NCBI RefSeq assembly: GCF_029968035.1
Contig: NZ_JASCIQ010000004.1
Coordinates: 62,001 to 126,000 of the forward strand
Direction: 5' to 3'
Length of the DNA: 64,000 nt
Source: Streptomyces cavernicola
GTDB taxonomy: Bacteria > Actinomycetota > Actinomycetes > Streptomycetales > Streptomycetaceae
The notes below the pieces were generated by a model that saw nothing but the letters and a program-made list of their open reading frames with translations, made no database searches and had not been told where the DNA came from. The position numbers were made by a program, and so were the translations under genes. Positions 17,625 to 25,888 of the stretch are shown one piece after another (position 1 is the stretch's first letter; each line of letters begins with the position of its first letter).

Positions 17625-19355
17625 TCACAGGTCGAGAGTCAGCCGGGGGGTGAGCGACCGGGACACGCAGGTCATGACGGAGTCGCCTGCCGCCCGCTCC
17701 TCGTCGTCGAGGTAGACGTCCTGGTGGTCCGGTCGGCCGTCGATGACGGCCACCCGGCATGTGCCGCATGCGCCCTGCTCGCACGAGGAGGGCACTCCTA
17801 CTCCGGCCGCACGCACGGTCTCGAGGATGCTGCGCCCCGGCTCCACGGTCAGGTTCAGGACGGACCGGGCGAGGACGACCTCGAATCGACTGCTGTGGTC
17901 GAGCGTGCGGTCGTTCCGGAAGTACTCGAAGTGCACGCTGTCCCGCGGCCAGCCGGTCCGGCCGGCGACATCCCGTGCGACGTCGAGCATGGGTGGAGGT
18001 CCGCAGAAGTAGACCTGGCTGTCCTCGCCGGCCGCGCCGAGAAGCCGCTCCAACTCGGCCTCGGTGGCCGCGGGATCGAGGCCGGTGACGGTTCGGACGC
18101 TGCCGAGCGCCGCCAGTCGTTCGCGAAAGGCCACGTCGGCTTCGCCAGCGGCGAAGTAGTGCAACGCGTACGAGAGCCGCTGGTGCTCCAGCGTCTGCGC
18201 CATCGCGAGCAGGGGGGTGATTCCGATTCCCCCGGCTATCAGGAGTGTGCGGGTGCGGTCTCGCCGGAGGGGAAAGCCGTTGCGTGGCAGTGACACGGCG
18301 AGCACGTCCCCCTCGCGCACCCGCTCGTGCACGGCTGCCGATCCACCTGCCGAGCCGGGGGTGAGCTTTACGCCTATGACGTAGTGGTGGGTCTCGCCAG
18401 GTCCGTTCACCAAGGAGTACTGCCGCACCAGCCCGCCGGGAAGGGCGACATCGAGGTGGGCGCCCGCTTGGCCCGTGGGGAGCGGACGGTCGTCCACCGG
18501 TCCCAGCTCCAGGCCGCGGACGCCGGCTCCGGCCGACCACGTTCTGACCACCCGGACCCGGGTCGGCAGGTCGTGGTGGCCGCTGCTCTCGGGCAGGGAA
18601 GCCAGGTGCTTCGGGACGGGTTCGTAGCGGGGCAGGAGCGGTGCCGGTGCGGCTTCGTCCGCTGCCCGGTCCTGGGCGGTGTCCCGCAACCGCGTCAGGG
18701 CGGCGTCGAAGTGCCGCAGGATCCGCAAGCGCTCGCCCGCCGGTCCCTGGCTGCTCAGCACGCCCCGGATGACGGCGCGGTCGGAGTCCATCGGCTGCAC
18801 GACGAGGAAGCCCACGCTCTCCAGCTCGACGACCAGGTCCCCGCGTCGTTTCGCGGTCGGCGGCTGCGCATCCGGGAGAGCGGGCGGCTGCTCCAAGAGG
18901 AGGGTGATCACGTCCGCGGGCCGGGCCCGCACCGGCACAGGACGCAGGACCAGCCCCTGGCCGAGCGCGGGCGGCTCACCGGTGGGTTGCCCCACCGCCG
19001 TCCAGACCATTCCTCCGCTCGTGCGGACCGGGTAGGTGCCGTTACGGATCGTTCGTGCCGGCGCATCCGCGGGGTGGGCCGGGATGTACGTGCAGGCCGC
19101 CGTCCGGTTGGCGTACCGCCAGCCGTGGTATTGGCACTTCAGCTCGCGGCCGTCGTTCACGGCGATCGACAGTCGCACCCCCCGGTGCAGGCAGCGGTTC
19201 TCCCACACGTTGATGTGCTCGTCGTCTGCCCGCCAGAGGGCAAGCTCCTGGCCCAGTAGCTGGCCGTGAAAGACGTGCCGGTGGACGAGATCGCTCTCGG
19301 AAGCGACCGGGTGCCAGGCGTTCTCCGCGCGCAGCAGCAGTTCTTCCGCACTCAT
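17625..19355 (-). CDS. Rieske-containing oxygenase reductase (NdmD-like)
   Basis: 576 residues from ATG 19355, sharing one base with the stop of the oxygenase gene. The N-terminal Rieske [2Fe-2S] domain has C55-x-H57 and C74-x-x-H77 (in ENRCLHRG and KCQYHGWRY). The middle is an FMN/NAD(P)H reductase of the phthalate-dioxygenase-reductase type: RQYSLVNGP for flavin, GGIGITPLLAM and YFCGPPPM for nicotinamide. The C-terminus is a plant-type [2Fe-2S] ferredoxin (C525, C530, C533, C563; CEQGACGTC). Ordinary oxygenase reductases lack a Rieske domain. This four-part order is that of NdmD. It would pass electrons to the Rieske-less oxygenase encoded just upstream. Confidence 0.88.
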   Translation of the reverse strand: MSAEELLLRAENAWHPVASESDLVHRHVFHGQLLGQELALWRADDEHINVWENRCLHRGVRLSIAVNDGRELKCQYHGWRYANRTAACTYIPAHPADAPARTIRNGTYPVRTSGGMVWTAVGQPTGEPPALGQGLVLRPVPVRARPADVITLLLEQPPALPDAQPPTAKRRGDLVVELESVGFLVVQPMDSDRAVIRGVLSSQGPAGERLRILRHFDAALTRLRDTAQDRAADEAAPAPLLPRYEPVPKHLASLPESSGHHDLPTRVRVVRTWSAGAGVRGLELGPVDDRPLPTGQAGAHLDVALPGGLVRQYSLVNGPGETHHYVIGVKLTPGSAGGSAAVHERVREGDVLAVSLPRNGFPLRRDRTRTLLIAGGIGITPLLAMAQTLEHQRLSYALHYFAAGEADVAFRERLAALGSVRTVTGLDPAATEAELERLLGAAGEDSQVYFCGPPPMLDVARDVAGRTGWPRDSVHFEYFRNDRTLDHSSRFEVVLARSVLNLTVEPGRSILETVRAAGVGVPSSCEQGACGTCRVAVIDGRPDHQDVYLDDEERAAGDSVMTCVSRSLTPRLTLDL

Positions 19356-20272
19356 CACGCGGCCCCCGCAATGACCCCGTAGCGGACCCCCAGCTGACCG
19401 AGCCATCTTCGGTAGGCGACGGCGGATTTGTCGGCCCGGATCGGCGTCTCGGCCCTCGGGTCGAGCGGCAGCCTGCGTGGCAATTGGTTCTCCAGGATGG
19501 GCTTGTCCTGACCGAAGATCGACATTTGGAAGCGGCGCAGGGCCCAGTCGGGCTGGTCGTCGTCCAGGAGGCAGAGCCACATGTGGGCGCGGATGCGTTC
19601 CTGGTCGAGTGCCTGCACGAACAGGGCGATGGCGTCGAGCCGTCCCTCGTACCCGGGGCTCGACTTGTACAGCACGGAGCAGTGGGGGTGCGGGACCCGG
19701 TACACGTAGTCGACGTCCGCCCCGCCCTGGGCGCCGAGCGCGGCCTGGGGCTGGTAGAAGACGCAGTCCGTTGCGAGGATTTCCTGGTCGGCCACGGAGA
19801 CTTCGACGGTGTAGTCCTTCACCTCCGTGTGCGGCTCGTCGCCCAGGACAGCGGTGTGGACGAAGGGGAAATGCCCCATGTCGAGGAAGTTCTCGACGGC
19901 CCGGGGGGCTGAGGTGTGGAGCATGACGGAGCCGGCGTGGAGGAGGCGTCGGTCACGTTCTTCGGCTTCCGGGATGGGAAATATCGGACGAGGTGTGCCC
20001 AACGACGTCCACAGGCAGCCGTACTGCTCGATCACCGGCAGGGTGGGGCCTGTGGGCCCTTCAGCAGGCCAGACGGTCGGCTGAGGACCGTCGGGCGGTC
20101 GCCGCCATACGGCGGGCCTGCCCTCGGGAGATCGGCCCAGCGTCAGGGGAACGCCGAGTAGCCGATCATGTCGCACGCGGTTCCGGGGCATGGCCTCGAC
20201 GGCCCCCAGGGGGTGCCAGAGGTCGAGCAGGACTTTGTCCTCGCACGGTTGGTTCAGGGATTTCGGAGCCAT
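19355..20272 (-). CDS. Rieske-less mononuclear-iron oxygenase subunit (NdmC-like)
   Basis: 305 residues from ATG 20272; an in-frame start at 20383 adds 37 unlikely residues. The sequence is the catalytic domain of a Rieske-type oxygenase. ENFLDMGHFPFVH gives His134 and His139, and SIFGQDKPILENQ gives Asp256, the 2-His-1-carboxylate iron site. The N-terminal third keeps the entry strand (LDLWHPLGAV) and the VWPAEGPT/YGCLWTSLG linker, but no C-x-H or C-x-x-H is present. The Rieske cluster is therefore missing and would come from the reductase of the next gene, as NdmC uses NdmD. Substrate is probably an N-methylated purine, judged from the operon's purine permease. Confidence 0.85.
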   Translation of the reverse strand: MAPKSLNQPCEDKVLLDLWHPLGAVEAMPRNRVRHDRLLGVPLTLGRSPEGRPAVWRRPPDGPQPTVWPAEGPTGPTLPVIEQYGCLWTSLGTPRPIFPIPEAEERDRRLLHAGSVMLHTSAPRAVENFLDMGHFPFVHTAVLGDEPHTEVKDYTVEVSVADQEILATDCVFYQPQAALGAQGGADVDYVYRVPHPHCSVLYKSSPGYEGRLDAIALFVQALDQERIRAHMWLCLLDDDQPDWALRRFQMSIFGQDKPILENQLPRRLPLDPRAETPIRADKSAVAYRRWLGQLGVRYGVIAGAA

Positions 20273-20523
20273 GGGAGGTCTCCCTGCACAGACGCTCGGG
20301 AGGGGAGGGGTGACGGCAGGGTGAGCCGTCCCGCTCCGGAGGTCGACGTCGACGACCACGGATTTGGCGGAGATCACTCCCAAGCTGGTGCCGGCTAGAA
20401 GGAAACATCAGTCGAGACACGACATTCAAGACCCGTGAACGAAGATCTTTCGGGCGCGGACGGAGACGCCGGCCCCCGGGAAGAAGCCGATTCCACCACG
20501 GCACGAAACGGGAAGGAGGACGC
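20273..20523. promoter_or_regulatory. Divergent promoter region of the purine-oxygenase operon
   Basis: The 251-bp gap between the minus-strand operon start and the small plus-strand gene must carry the operon promoter. I see no clear palindrome, riboswitch or sigma70-type boxes. No regulator gene is adjacent. Confidence 0.35.
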
Positions 20524-20727
20524 GTGAAGCACGAGGAAGTCACCAGCGGCAGTGTCGCCCGCGCCATCACCCAGATCCGACAGACTCTCCAGAGCACACC
20601 TACGTCCAGCGGCTCTCAACTCCGCGCGTGCCTTGACGAATTGACGGCCCTTCAGGCGCGGCTGGAACGCGGAGAGCCCCCTGAGGCGGAGACCTGCCCG
20701 AATGCCCTGGCCAGGACAGCGCGGTAG
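20524..20727 (+). CDS. Small helical protein, possibly truncated
   Basis: 67 residues from GTG 20524 with a very strong AAGGAGG seven bases upstream. The first 55 residues are one or two amphipathic helices (SVARAITQIRQTLQST, LDELTALQARLERGE). The last dozen codons run antisense to a coding-like minus-strand remnant. The original C-terminus may therefore have been lost at a junction near 20690. No family is recognised. It may be a small regulator or a relic. Confidence 0.45.
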   Translation: MKHEEVTSGSVARAITQIRQTLQSTPTSSGSQLRACLDELTALQARLERGEPPEAETCPNALARTAR

Positions 20728-20859
20728 GCGTCGGCGGCCGGCTTGGCCTTGGCCGGCGGCAGGACTCGGGTTCCCTCGATGAGGCAAGAACTCGGCCTGG
20801 GCGGCCAGGTCCCGGAACGCCGAGTCTGACAGAGTGTCATCAATCAAGGGATACGACAC
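20690..20859 (-). pseudogene. Short decayed gene fragment
   Basis: The minus strand starts MSYPLIDDTLSDSAFRDLAA, then shifts frame to LIEGTRVLPPAKAKPAADAY and RAVLARAFGQ. The two pieces join to a plausible N-terminus of about 55 residues, but one frameshift and the loss of the rest make it a remnant. Function is unknown. Confidence 0.4.
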
Positions 20860-21119
20860 AGCTCCTCAATCGATCACGGATCACCTGACGTTCCCGCGTA
20901 TCAGATGATGCTGGTGGCAAGGCACCGGACGAGACTGCGCTGGGTGTTGTTGTCGGGGCACCGGTCCAGCTCCGTGCGGTGTTCGTGGATGACCTGGACA
21001 TAGACGGCGACGCTCTCGCGAAGCCGGCCGTGTCCTGCGGACTGGATGCGGACTGGCTGGGCACCTCAGGGCAGAGAAATCCATGGCACGTCGGCGGAGC
21101 CTGCGACGAGACTGCACAG

Positions 21120-21512
21120 GTGAGCGACTCCTGCCCCTGCCCCTGCCCCTGCTGCGGACACCGCGTACTGGGCGCGATGCCTGGCTCGTACGAGATCTGC
21201 TCAGTCTGCTTCTGGGAGGACGACGGGGTCCAGTTCCGCTGGCCGGCCATGGGCGGCGGCGCGAACAAGGTCTCCCTGATCGAGGCCCAGCGGAGCTACC
21301 AGAACTTCGGGGCCTGCGACGAGCACGGCCGCCGATACGTCCGCCCTCCGACCGAGGACGAGCCGCTCGACCCCGCCTGGCGCCCCATCGACCTGACACG
21401 CGATTCCTTCGAGGACTGGGACGCCGAGGACCGCGCCCCGTGGCCCGACGACCGCTCGGTGCTCTGCTGGTGGCTGCCCACTTTCTGGCGCCGGAACCAC
21501 TCCGTGTCATGA
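21120..21512 (+). CDS. CPCC-family cysteine-rich protein
   Basis: 130 residues if GTG 21120 is the start. An earlier GTG at 20979 is in frame, and neither has a strong ribosome site. The N-terminus carries CPCPCPCCGHRVLG, CSVCFWEDDG and NKVSLIEAQRSYQNFGACDE, the hallmarks of the small Cys_rich_CPCC family. This is a zinc-binding fold common in actinobacteria and often found among toxin/immunity genes. The Cys-Pro repeat is encoded by a CCCCTG microsatellite. Its stop overlaps the ATG of the next, broken gene (ATGA), so they were once co-translated. Confidence 0.7.
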   Translation: MSDSCPCPCPCCGHRVLGAMPGSYEICSVCFWEDDGVQFRWPAMGGGANKVSLIEAQRSYQNFGACDEHGRRYVRPPTEDEPLDPAWRPIDLTRDSFEDWDAEDRAPWPDDRSVLCWWLPTFWRRNHSVS

Positions 21513-21884
21513 CCTCCCACATCGAGTCACTGGTCCAGCAGCTCGGCGGCAAGGCTCACAAGTCCTACGTCCCCCGAGCGGAGCTGGTCTGGATCCGCGC
21601 CGACGCCATACCGCCGTCGTCAACGGCCTGCTCTCCCTCAGCGGCTTCGGTCAGCTGACCGCCTTCGAGGTCTTCGAGGAGGTGGGCAATCCCCGTTGCG
21701 GCCCCGCTCCCATCGGCATGCTGGACAGCGACAACCCGACCGTCCACGAATGGGCGGCCATGGCCCTGCCGAGCCTGGAGATCGACGACGCGGGGCGGCG
21801 CTGTTGGGCTACCTGCGCCAGCAGCTCGGCGACCGCCATGCGGTTGTGCGCGTGCTGCCGGCGCAGGCGCAGCCCGGCAGGTAG
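21509..21884 (+). pseudogene. Frameshifted small gene coupled to the CPCC gene
   Basis: ATG 21509 overlaps the CPCC stop. The product reads MTSHIESLVQQLGGKAHKSY ... WIRADAIPP to about 21615. A one-base shift continues it as VVNGLLSLSGFGQLTAFEVF ... MALPSLEID, and a second shift near 21795 gives AALLGYLRQQLGDRHAVVRV to the stop at 21884. The assembled product of about 125 residues looks like a small helical-repeat or immunity-type protein. Two frameshifts make it non-functional. The family is not certain. Confidence 0.55.
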
Positions 21885-21987
21885 CAGGTCAGCCGTCAGA
21901 GGGCCGGGCTGATGCCGGTGGCCGATCCCGGCGCGGTGGAGTTCGGCGGCCGTCGAGGTGACCGGCGCGGCGTGGTCGTCGTAGCCG

Positions 21988-22712
21988 GTGCCGAGCAGCT
22001 CCCCGGCGTCCGGGTCGTACTCCTCCCTGCGCAGCGAGCGCCGCGAGCCGGGAGTCAATCAGCTCGCCGCCCTGATGCACCATCAGGCCGAGCGCGTCAG
22101 CGCGTACGTCAGCGAACAGCTCGCTTCGGCCGGACTGAACGCGCCCGAGGCCGCCGTCGAGGACAGGCCCCGGTCGCCGCTCGGCCGGACCGAGGACGCC
22201 AAGCGGTGCCGGGATCTTACGGGCGAGGTCGGCGCGGTGCTCAGCGGGCACGACGCGGTCACCCGAGCCCCGTGGTATCCGTCGGAGCCAGGAGACGGGC
22301 TAGTGGTCACCGTGGAGGCCGCAGCGGAGACGTACGAGGTGACAGAGGACAGCCGCGCACTCCGGCACGTCGAACACACCGCACCTGCCGACGAGTTGGC
22401 TGGATGGTTCGCCGGGCCGCCCGAGTTCGGCGACGCCGACCCGTCGAGACTCCATGGATGGAGGCCGGTGCCGACCGGCTCACCATCAGCCAAGGCGGCC
22501 AGATCGTCCACCAGGGGCGCCACGCCCTGGCCCGCCCGGACACGGCCCAACCGAGGATCACCACCGCCGCGAGCGCCGACGGCGTCGGCCTGGCCGTCGC
22601 CCACGAACGAGAGTCGACGCCAACCGCACACGACGCCCTGCAGGCCCGGATCATCGCGTGGCGCCGAGGCCGCCGCCTGCCTGGGCGGCCCGAACGGCGT
22701 GAGGCGCGGTGA
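21988..22712 (+). pseudogene. Decayed phage- or island-type gene(s)
   Basis: One frame encodes MHHQAERVSAYVSEQLASAG (22075 on) and WYPSEPGDGLVVTVEAAAET ... ADELAGWFAGPP to about 22460. It then shifts to MEAGADRLTISQGGQIVHQG ... AVAHERESTPTAHDALQARI, ending at 22712. The pieces look like one protein of about 200 residues of unknown function, of a sort seen in integrated elements. The start is unclear and at least one frameshift is present. Confidence 0.4.
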
Positions 22713-23007
22713 GCGAGCCCATGGCGGCGACCGCCCGACCGGCCGCGCCCGAAGACGAGCACAATGGGTGGTTCGTCACGGTTGCACTACGCCAACGACC
22801 CGCGTATCCGGCAACTCGCGCAAGCCCGTTGGCGGCTGAGCTCTGGAGGGCACCCGCGAGCAGTGGCTGATGCTCGGCAAGGACAACCCCGAAGCGCTGA
22901 TTCCAAATTTTCACTCCCCAACTGGCCCCCGACTCACGGATGTTGGACCGCGCCCGCTTCACCGTCATCGGGAACGATTCAGGGTCTTCCCTTGGCCTCC
23001 CCGCTTC
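22713..23007. other. Non-coding interval
   Basis: No supported gene. A short plus-strand stretch (GGSSRLHYANDPRIRQLAQ near 22770) could be a relic, but it is too short to assign. Confidence 0.35.
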
Positions 23008-24156
23008 TCAAGCGCTCCAGCGCAGCACCGCGCCGAGGCCGCCCGCCGGGCCCTGCATTCCCTCGGGGACCAGGAGCACCTCGGCGTCGGCTGCCGCGGC
23101 GGACCGCAGCAGGGCGTCGTCCGCGCGTGCCGGCGCCGGTTTGCTGACACCCATGGCCCGCGCCTCGCCGCGCTGTACGGCGAGTTGGTCGACGCCGGGC
23201 CCGATCCAGACGTCGCGGCCCGCGTCGGCCCCGTTCTGGCCGAGGAGCAGTGTGCCGACCTGGTGGCTGCGGGCCGCGTCCACGACGGCCGGCACTCCTT
23301 CGGCCGCGTTTCCCGGGTTGCTGTCGGCACCGCGTGCGCCGTGCTCGCCGGGGCGGCCTCGGCCGGCCCGGAAACGGTTGAGGGCCTCTTCGAGGTGGGC
23401 CTGCGTGTACTGCTCGCAGGCCTGCGCGATCTGGCGATCCAGTACGGCCTTGGAGGCGCCCGGCGACCTGCCGCCGTTCTCGGCCTCCACGGTGACCGCC
23501 CGGAGCTGCTCGGGCAGCCGGTTGTACACGGCCCGGCGCTCGCGGGAGTCGCCGGTCAGGACGAGCAGCTGGGCGCCGTTCGAAGGCCATTGCCGGGCGA
23601 GCTCGTCCGCGATGATGTCGGCGGTCTCGTTCCAGGTGTTCTCGACCTTGTTCCGGTAGTGCCACTCGTGCCTGTCTGCGGGGACGCTGCGGTGTCCGCG
23701 GCCCCGCCACTCCTTGCCGTTCGCCGTGGCCACGGTCTGGCTGCGCAGTGTCTCGCGCAGCTCGATGTCGGCGCCGGTGTGGTCGATGTAAGCGACCAGG
23801 CACGTCGGCTCCTCACCGATGAGGGCGGGGAGTGGTGCGATGTGCGGCAGGAGTGACCAGGTCGCCTCGGTGGGGACCGGGGTCACGCCGAGTGGGATGT
23901 CGAGCACGACCTCGGCGCCCGTGGCGAAGAGGGCCCGGCCGGGAGGTGCCCCGGATGCCGGTTCGTGCGCGAGCCGGTCCATCACCGCCCGGCAGGTGTA
24001 CGCGTTGGCGCCCCCGTCGATGAGCTGCGATGCGACGGAGCGCTCACGGAGCTTCTGCTGTTGCTGCGCGTCCTCGGTCGTGCGTGTGGTGTCGATGTAC
24101 ACAGAGGCCCAGGGGCCCAGACGTTCGAAGAGCGGTTTGAGGAAACCGAGTTCCAT
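23008..24156 (-). CDS. Vms1/eRF1-like (baeRF) family protein, Rv2629-like
   Basis: 382 residues from ATG 24156. The layout is that of actinobacterial relatives of eukaryotic release factor eRF1 and Vms1/Ankzf1. Residues 1-140 form the N-domain (FERLGPWASVYIDTTRTTED). A middle RNase-H-like domain carries LLVLTGDSRERRAVYNRLPE at about 195-215. A C-terminal L7Ae-like domain (AADAEVLLVPEGMQGPAGGLG) closes the protein. Mycobacterial Rv2629 has the same length and order. The family is thought to act at stalled or hibernating ribosomes as peptidyl-tRNA hydrolase-like factors, but the activity here is unproven. It stands as a single gene. Confidence 0.8.
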   Translation of the reverse strand: MELGFLKPLFERLGPWASVYIDTTRTTEDAQQQQKLRERSVASQLIDGGANAYTCRAVMDRLAHEPASGAPPGRALFATGAEVVLDIPLGVTPVPTEATWSLLPHIAPLPALIGEEPTCLVAYIDHTGADIELRETLRSQTVATANGKEWRGRGHRSVPADRHEWHYRNKVENTWNETADIIADELARQWPSNGAQLLVLTGDSRERRAVYNRLPEQLRAVTVEAENGGRSPGASKAVLDRQIAQACEQYTQAHLEEALNRFRAGRGRPGEHGARGADSNPGNAAEGVPAVVDAARSHQVGTLLLGQNGADAGRDVWIGPGVDQLAVQRGEARAMGVSKPAPARADDALLRSAAAADAEVLLVPEGMQGPAGGLGAVLRWSA

Positions 24157-24186
24157 GATCTTCCCCCTGATCGGGGACAGTGCGTA

Positions 24187-24565
24187 CTACCAGGTTAGGA
24201 CGAGGCCGATGTACCGGCAGATCCCTGCTTGTGAAGAAAGCGGCGCAGGCGCGGCAAGGGGCCAGGTGTTGATCACCTCGTCCGCGGTCAGCCGACCGCG
24301 CTGTGCAGTGCCCACTCCGTAACGCAAGTACCCCAAGTGAAGCGTCGTGTGCGTGTCGGTGTTGATGGCGAACTTCACGCCGTACTCCTTGGCGGGCAGA
24401 ATGCGCTCGTCGCTGAGGTCGAGCCGGTCGGGGTCCGAGTTGATCTCGCGAGCCGTCCCGGTGCGGGCGCAGGCGGCGGACACCGCGTCGAGGCCCACGT
24501 CTATGCCCGGCCGCTTGCCGATCTTCCGGGTGGTCGGGTGTCCGATGATGTCGACCCTGCACGGC
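24187..24565 (-). pseudogene. C-terminal fragment of a PHP-domain (PolX-type) gene
   Basis: The frame reads VDIIGHPTTRKIGKRPG, GLDAVSAACARTGTAREINS and EYGVKFAINTDTHTTLHLGY, then ends at 24187. These are the last metal-binding motifs (GHP, E-N and DTH) of the PHP phosphoesterase domain of bacterial family X DNA polymerases. The polymerase part and the first PHP motifs are missing, with a stop at about 24565. The truncation point adjoins a probable IS remnant. Confidence 0.65.
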
Positions 24566-24588
24566 TACCAGGAGACGCTTCCATAGGC

Positions 24589-24690
24589 CTAGGGCGTTTC
24601 TTCTGGATCACCTCGCTGACCAGATGAGGATGCCTGCGATGTGGAGTGCGGCGAGCTCGTCTCGACCGAGCTGGCCTCTGCAGTGTGAAC
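24589..24690 (-). mobile_element. Probable IS5-type remnant (3' end of a transposase)
   Basis: CTAG at 24589-24592 is followed by GGCGTTTCTTCTGGATCACC, which looks like an IS terminal repeat. The minus strand then reads LGRDELAALHIAGILIWSAR to a stop, resembling the last residues of IS5-type transposases. No partner end was found. Its position explains the truncated PHP gene. Confidence 0.35.
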
Positions 24691-24741
24691 TGTCGCTCGG
24701 CGAGGCCGGCGGGTGTCGAGCGGGCCGCCGGCCCAGGCCGG

Positions 24742-25434
24742 CTACGGCGCGGGGGTGTGGTGGACGACGGTGGTCTCGCAGGCCTCGGCGAATACCTTCA
24801 GGGCGTCGGCTTCGGCCTGGTCCGCGCTCAGGCCCCAGCGGAGCTTGGTGGCGGTCCACTCGGCGATGTAGCGGCACTGCGCGTCCGGGTTCGGGGGCAT
24901 CCACTGCGCCGGGTCCTTGTCGGCCTTCTGACGGTTCGTCCGCGCGGTCACCGCCACGAGGGAGGCCTCGGCGTCCAGGTCGTTCGCGTACGCCTCCCGC
25001 CGCGCGGGAGTCCACTTCGAGGCGCCCGAGTCCCAGGCCTCCGCGAGCGGGGTCATATGGCCGACGGCGAGCTTGCCTGACTTGTCGACTTCCTGCCCGT
25101 CGTAGTACGAGGTCCACATGCCGCCGGAGAGCTTGCAGCCCGCCGCGACGTCCGGGGCCTCGACCGCCTCCGCGACAAGGACCTCCGCCCGGGTGTTGCA
25201 GCCGTCGTCCGCGTCCAGGCCGGCGTTCCAGTGCTTGAACTTGCTGCGGGTGTACCCCTGGCGGGATTCCTCAGCGACAGGGATCTGCCCGACCGCGTCT
25301 TCAAGTGCCAGTACTCCGGCGGCGCCGGCCGACGGTGCCGCGGCAGCCGGGGACGGCAGAGCGAGAGGGGTCAGGGCGAGAGGGGTCAGGGCGAGGGCGA
25401 GCGCGGCCGAGCCACGCAGCAGCTTCTTGATCAC
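24742..25434 (-). CDS. Secreted HNH-type nuclease (DUF1524/GmrSD C-terminal-like)
   Basis: 230 residues from GTG 25434 (VIKKLLRGSAALALALTP), giving a Sec signal peptide of about 33 residues; an ATG at 25485 is the alternative. The mature part follows the secreted Streptomyces HNH family, with YTRSKFKHWNAGLD, then GHMTPLAEAWDSGASKWTPA and ARTNRQKADKDPAQWMPPN. The usual D-H pair of this motif is G125-H126, so the first Asp is replaced. His126, the downstream Asn and the two Cys of GCN and AGCK remain. The change may weaken or abolish nuclease activity. Confidence 0.75.
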   Translation of the reverse strand: MIKKLLRGSAALALALTPLALTPLALPSPAAAAPSAGAAGVLALEDAVGQIPVAEESRQGYTRSKFKHWNAGLDADDGCNTRAEVLVAEAVEAPDVAAGCKLSGGMWTSYYDGQEVDKSGKLAVGHMTPLAEAWDSGASKWTPARREAYANDLDAEASLVAVTARTNRQKADKDPAQWMPPNPDAQCRYIAEWTATKLRWGLSADQAEADALKVFAEACETTVVHHTPAP

Positions 25435-25888
25435 GACCGAAGAGGTACCGGCCGCCGGCCGACCCCCAGCCCAGGTTTCACACATGCCTCAGCCGCACGG
25501 GCGAACAGGTTCACCGGGGAAACGATCCTCTCAACTCCGCTCACCAGCAGGGCGGGTGACCTGGAAGACGAGCCCGGCCCGGCGTTCCGCTCTGCCCGAA
25601 GACGGCACGGAGCCGAGGCCGGCTTCCTCGGCCCTGTGAGCAGCGCCAAACTTCGTTGAGACGCACGCGTGGTGGGCCTACCGCGGCACCCTCAACCCGT
25701 CGCAGGCAGCGCGGGCACGCGGGGCCTGCTCGTGCGGGTGGCGCGGGGAACCCGAGTGCGGACACGCTCTTTCGGGCGCGGCCGAAAGAGCGTGCGAGGC
25801 GACGAAATCGTTCGTAGCGTCACTGGCGATCTGTTGTACGGAGATGCGTCGCCCCTGGGGGGGAAGCGGCGCGGAACAGGGGGATCAG
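25435..25888. other. Intergenic region between divergent secreted-protein genes
   Basis: 454 bp without a supported gene. It must hold both promoters and contains the strong hairpin at 25763-25794. Confidence 0.4.
25763..25794. terminator. Perfect 13-bp hairpin in a divergent intergenic region
   Basis: CACGCTCTTTCGG pairs perfectly with CCGAAAGAGCGTG across a six-base loop. It looks like a terminator, yet it lies upstream of both flanking genes. It may be left from a lost gene, or act as a leader structure or operator for the secreted protein at 25889. Confidence 0.45.

Noticed and set aside
15006..20272. Ordinary two-component ring-hydroxylating dioxygenase (aromatic substrate)
   Set aside because: The oxygenase lacks its own Rieske motif and the reductase has one, and the neighbours are a GST-like protein and a purine permease rather than aromatic catabolic genes. 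The NdmCDE comparison explains all of these.
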